From the NCBI GenBank assembly GCA_964518835.1, contig CAZFKU010000057.1, positions 1-8,776 on the forward strand: a stretch of 8,776 nucleotides of DNA, written 5' to 3'. A program made the position numbers and the translations under genes. Below, in pieces: positions 7,505 to 8,776 of this stretch (position 1 is its first letter; each line of letters starts with the position of its first letter). Under the pieces are notes generated by a model. It was given only the letters and a program-made list of their open reading frames with translations, was not told the origin of the DNA and made no database searches. Origin of the DNA: AB-629-J13 sp964518835 (lineage in GTDB: Bacteria; Fidelibacterota; Marinisomatia; Marinisomatales; AB-629-J13).

Positions 7505-8471
7505 ATATGTCAAAATAGAAATTTTTCTATTTTGTTTTTTTCTTATTTCCTGTGCTACCGATAAGGATGAGAATGAACAATCATCTCAATTTTCTGAGTT
7601 GTCGTTTGGAACAGAAAATACAATTGAAGTTATGACATGGAATCTTGAAACATTCCCTAAAGCTGATGACATAACCGTTGATTATGTAGCTCAAATAGTA
7701 ACTAAACTAAGTTGTGATGTCAATGCTTTCCAGGAAATAAATTCCGGATCTTATTTTACTGCATTGATCAATAGATGTAATGAATTGGATAGTGAAAATA
7801 ATTGGGAGGGACTAAAATCACCCAGCGGGAGTTACGGTCTTGGATATATTTACAAGTCAAACCAGATTAATATTGAAACTGTTTATGAAATTTATGATAG
7901 TGAAAATCTCCCATTTCCCCGTGAGCCCTTTATTCTGGAATGTGAAATAAATAATATACCATTTGTTTTTATAAACAATCATTTAAAATGTTGTGGTGAT
8001 GAAGAGATTGACAGCATTGATATTAACCTCGATGGTATTCCAGACATTCCTGATGAAGATGATAATGAAGCTCGAAGACAAACTGCCTCGTTTTTGCTTG
8101 AAGAATATATCTCTGATTATTTTACAAATGTAAACGTTATTCTATTGGGAGATTTGAATGACGATATCCATGAACCCAAAAGATCAAATGTATTTTGGAA
8201 TTTTATTGAAAATTCCGATCAGTTTCAATTTGTTGATATGGAATTAGCAATCGATGGAGACAATGGTCACCATTGGACATACTGGTCTTATCCGTCCTGG
8301 CCAAGCCATATTGATCATATTCTCATCAATGTAAATTTATTCGATGAATTCGAACATAATGCTTCAACGGTTATCACCTTTCAATTGGAAGATTATTTCC
8401 ACAATGGCTGGACAGATTACGATGAATTTATTTCCGATCATCGCCCTGTTGCATGGAAGTTTTCATTATAA
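7488..8471 (+). CDS. EEP-family nuclease/phosphodiesterase, predicted surface lipoprotein (start uncertain)
   Basis: An EEP-family enzyme with all core motifs (numbered from TTG 7488): TWNLE (N52), FQE (E83), NNHLKCC (H165), GDLND (D222, N224), HIDHIL (D276, H277) and SDHRPV (D317, H318). The N-terminus KIEIFLFCFFLISC-ATDKDENE is a lipoprotein signal with lipobox Cys22. The acidic stretch after it loosely resembles surface-export signals of Bacteroidetes lipoproteins. The start is uncertain: in frame, only TTG 7488 and ATGs at 7431 and 7446 exist, all inside the upstream gene. ATG 7507, two bases after that gene's stop, would fit best but reads MSK-stop unless one A is added in the run at 7512-7515. 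An acidic insert, DINLDGIPDIPDEDD (178-192), looks calcium-binding. Closest relative in the window is the C-terminal half of the preceding gene. Substrate is probably DNA or RNA outside the cell; other phosphodiesters are possible. Confidence 0.85.
   Translation: MHHLNRYVKIEIFLFCFFLISCATDKDENEQSSQFSELSFGTENTIEVMTWNLETFPKADDITVDYVAQIVTKLSCDVNAFQEINSGSYFTALINRCNELDSENNWEGLKSPSGSYGLGYIYKSNQINIETVYEIYDSENLPFPREPFILECEINNIPFVFINNHLKCCGDEEIDSIDINLDGIPDIPDEDDNEARRQTASFLLEEYISDYFTNVNVILLGDLNDDIHEPKRSNVFWNFIENSDQFQFVDMELAIDGDNGHHWTYWSYPSWPSHIDHILINVNLFDEFEHNASTVITFQLEDYFHNGWTDYDEFISDHRPVAWKFSL
7505..7524 (+). other. Probable disrupted native start of the lipoprotein EEP gene (one-base indel)
   Basis: ATG at 7507 lies two bases after the upstream stop, matching the 3-base gaps elsewhere in the operon, but it reads ATG TCA AAA TAG. 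Adding one A to the four-A run gives MSKIEIFLFCFFLISC, a textbook lipoprotein signal continuous with the downstream frame. This suggests a sequencing error, a real mutation, or slippage in the A run. Confidence 0.55.
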
Positions 8472-8571
8472 TTAGAGTTTAATTGTTGTTATAAATAAAT
8501 TCCATCTTTACATTCCGAGCCCTTCTTTTTTAAAAAGCTGTGGTGTTTTGAATGAAAATACTGATTTATAC
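8472..8571 (+). promoter_or_regulatory. Intergenic gap with a weak candidate promoter (TTGTTA at 8486, TACATT at 8509)
   Basis: This 100-base gap is the only sizeable intergenic space in the window, so a promoter for the gene at 8572 is expected here. TTGTTA (8486-8491) and TACATT (8509-8514) are 17 bases apart and each match 4 of 6 sigma-70 consensus bases. TACATTCC also partly matches the Bacteroidetes -7 element TAnnTTTG. In such AT-rich sequence matches of this quality arise often by chance. No GC-rich hairpin with a T run is seen after the stop at 8471, so it is unclear whether the operon transcript ends here or reads through. Confidence 0.25.
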
Positions 8572-8575
8572 ATGA
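8552..8575 (+). other. Seven-codon leader-like reading frame overlapping the next gene's start
   Basis: ATG 8552 encodes MKILIYT and stops at TGA 8573-8575, which overlaps ATG 8572 in an ATGA junction. This could couple translation of the downstream gene. It is equally likely to be chance, or the remains of a longer signal peptide. Confidence 0.2.
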
Positions 8576-8776
8576 GGATAGGTGTCGCTAAAATAATAAA
8601 AAGGATAATACATTTTTTATTGCTTTCCCTAGTCACACCTCAAACATCTCCAGACATTTTTGATAAGTACACTTCCGTTGGTCAATTAGGAATGACCGTT
8701 ACCAATTTTGGTGTTTTGGGTAATGGGTGGGGTCCAGAACGCATGTACCCTTCCTGTCAATATAAGCAACATACAA
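8572..8776 (+). CDS. N-terminus of a secreted protein of unrecognised function (3' end cut off)
   Basis: The frame is open from ATG 8572 to the right edge (68 codons). It encodes a basic n-region (MRIGVAKIIKR), a hydrophobic core (IIHFLLLSLV) and a probable cleavage region near TPQTSPD, then SVGQLGMTVTNFGVLGNGW and PERMYPSCQY. The GxLGMTVTNFGxLGNGW...PSCxY pattern resembles the N-termini of large secreted proteins I have seen in Marinimicrobia-like and related FCB genomes, which often end in a FlgD-like or sorting domain; their function is unknown to me. TTG 8548 in the same frame is an alternative but poorer start. It is separated from the operon by about 100 bases and overlaps the stop of a seven-codon reading frame, so it could be a separate transcription unit. 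Only the export signal can be claimed with any assurance. Confidence 0.75.
   Translation, partial: MRIGVAKIIKRIIHFLLLSLVTPQTSPDIFDKYTSVGQLGMTVTNFGVLGNGWGPERMYPSCQYKQHT

Noticed and set aside
8470..8484. AATTA / TAATT inverted repeat after the last operon stop as a terminator
   Set aside because: Only five A-T pairs with no T run after it; too weak to form a stable hairpin.
8524..8537. CTTTTTTAAAAAG palindrome as a terminator or operator
   Set aside because: There is no loop for a hairpin, it is pure A/T apart from the end bases, and such runs are expected in this AT-rich gap.

Overview
This AT-rich window holds one compact plus-strand gene cluster of six genes, followed by a roughly 100-base gap and the start of a seventh gene. 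Every product appears to be exported: each complete gene begins with a signal peptide or lipoprotein signal, and the first (cut at the left edge) ends in a FlgD-like immunoglobulin fold typical of secreted proteins. Three things point to an FCB-group bacterium: two PorV/FadL-like outer-membrane proteins with NPA motifs, a helix-hairpin-helix (HhH) plus beta-barrel protein related to a family known from Bacteroidetes, and near absence of Shine-Dalgarno sequences. The style of the first and last proteins suggests Ca. Marinimicrobia (SAR406), Calditrichaeota/Ignavibacteria relatives or a similar lineage. This placement is inference; there is no rRNA or marker gene in the window.

Layout: (1) 3-866, the C-terminal part of a secreted protein with an OB-fold-like domain and a FlgD-like Ig domain. 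(2) 863-1750, a small PorV/UPF0164-type outer-membrane protein whose TTG start overlaps the previous stop. (3) 1754-4234, an 826-residue protein with two ComEA-like HhH segments followed by a long predicted outer-membrane beta-barrel. (4) 4238-5557, a FadL/PorV-type barrel. (5) 5561-7504, a secreted fusion of a 5'-nucleotidase-like metallophosphatase domain, which has lost most metal ligands, to an intact endonuclease/exonuclease/phosphatase (EEP) domain. (6) about 7488-8471, a second EEP enzyme, apparently a lipoprotein, whose natural start codon seems to be disrupted by a single missing A. (7) 8572 to the edge, the N-terminus of another secreted protein of unrecognised function.

Junctions between genes 1 and 6 are a start/stop overlap or 2-3 bases, so one transcript with translational coupling is likely. 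Taken together, the cluster joins nucleic-acid-associated folds (OB-fold, HhH, two EEP phosphodiesterases) with three outer-membrane barrels. A testable hypothesis is a cell-surface system that binds, cuts and perhaps imports extracellular DNA or another phosphodiester polymer. The sequence shows the domains and the operon; the joint function is inference. No tRNA, rRNA, CRISPR array, insertion sequence or convincing terminator was seen.
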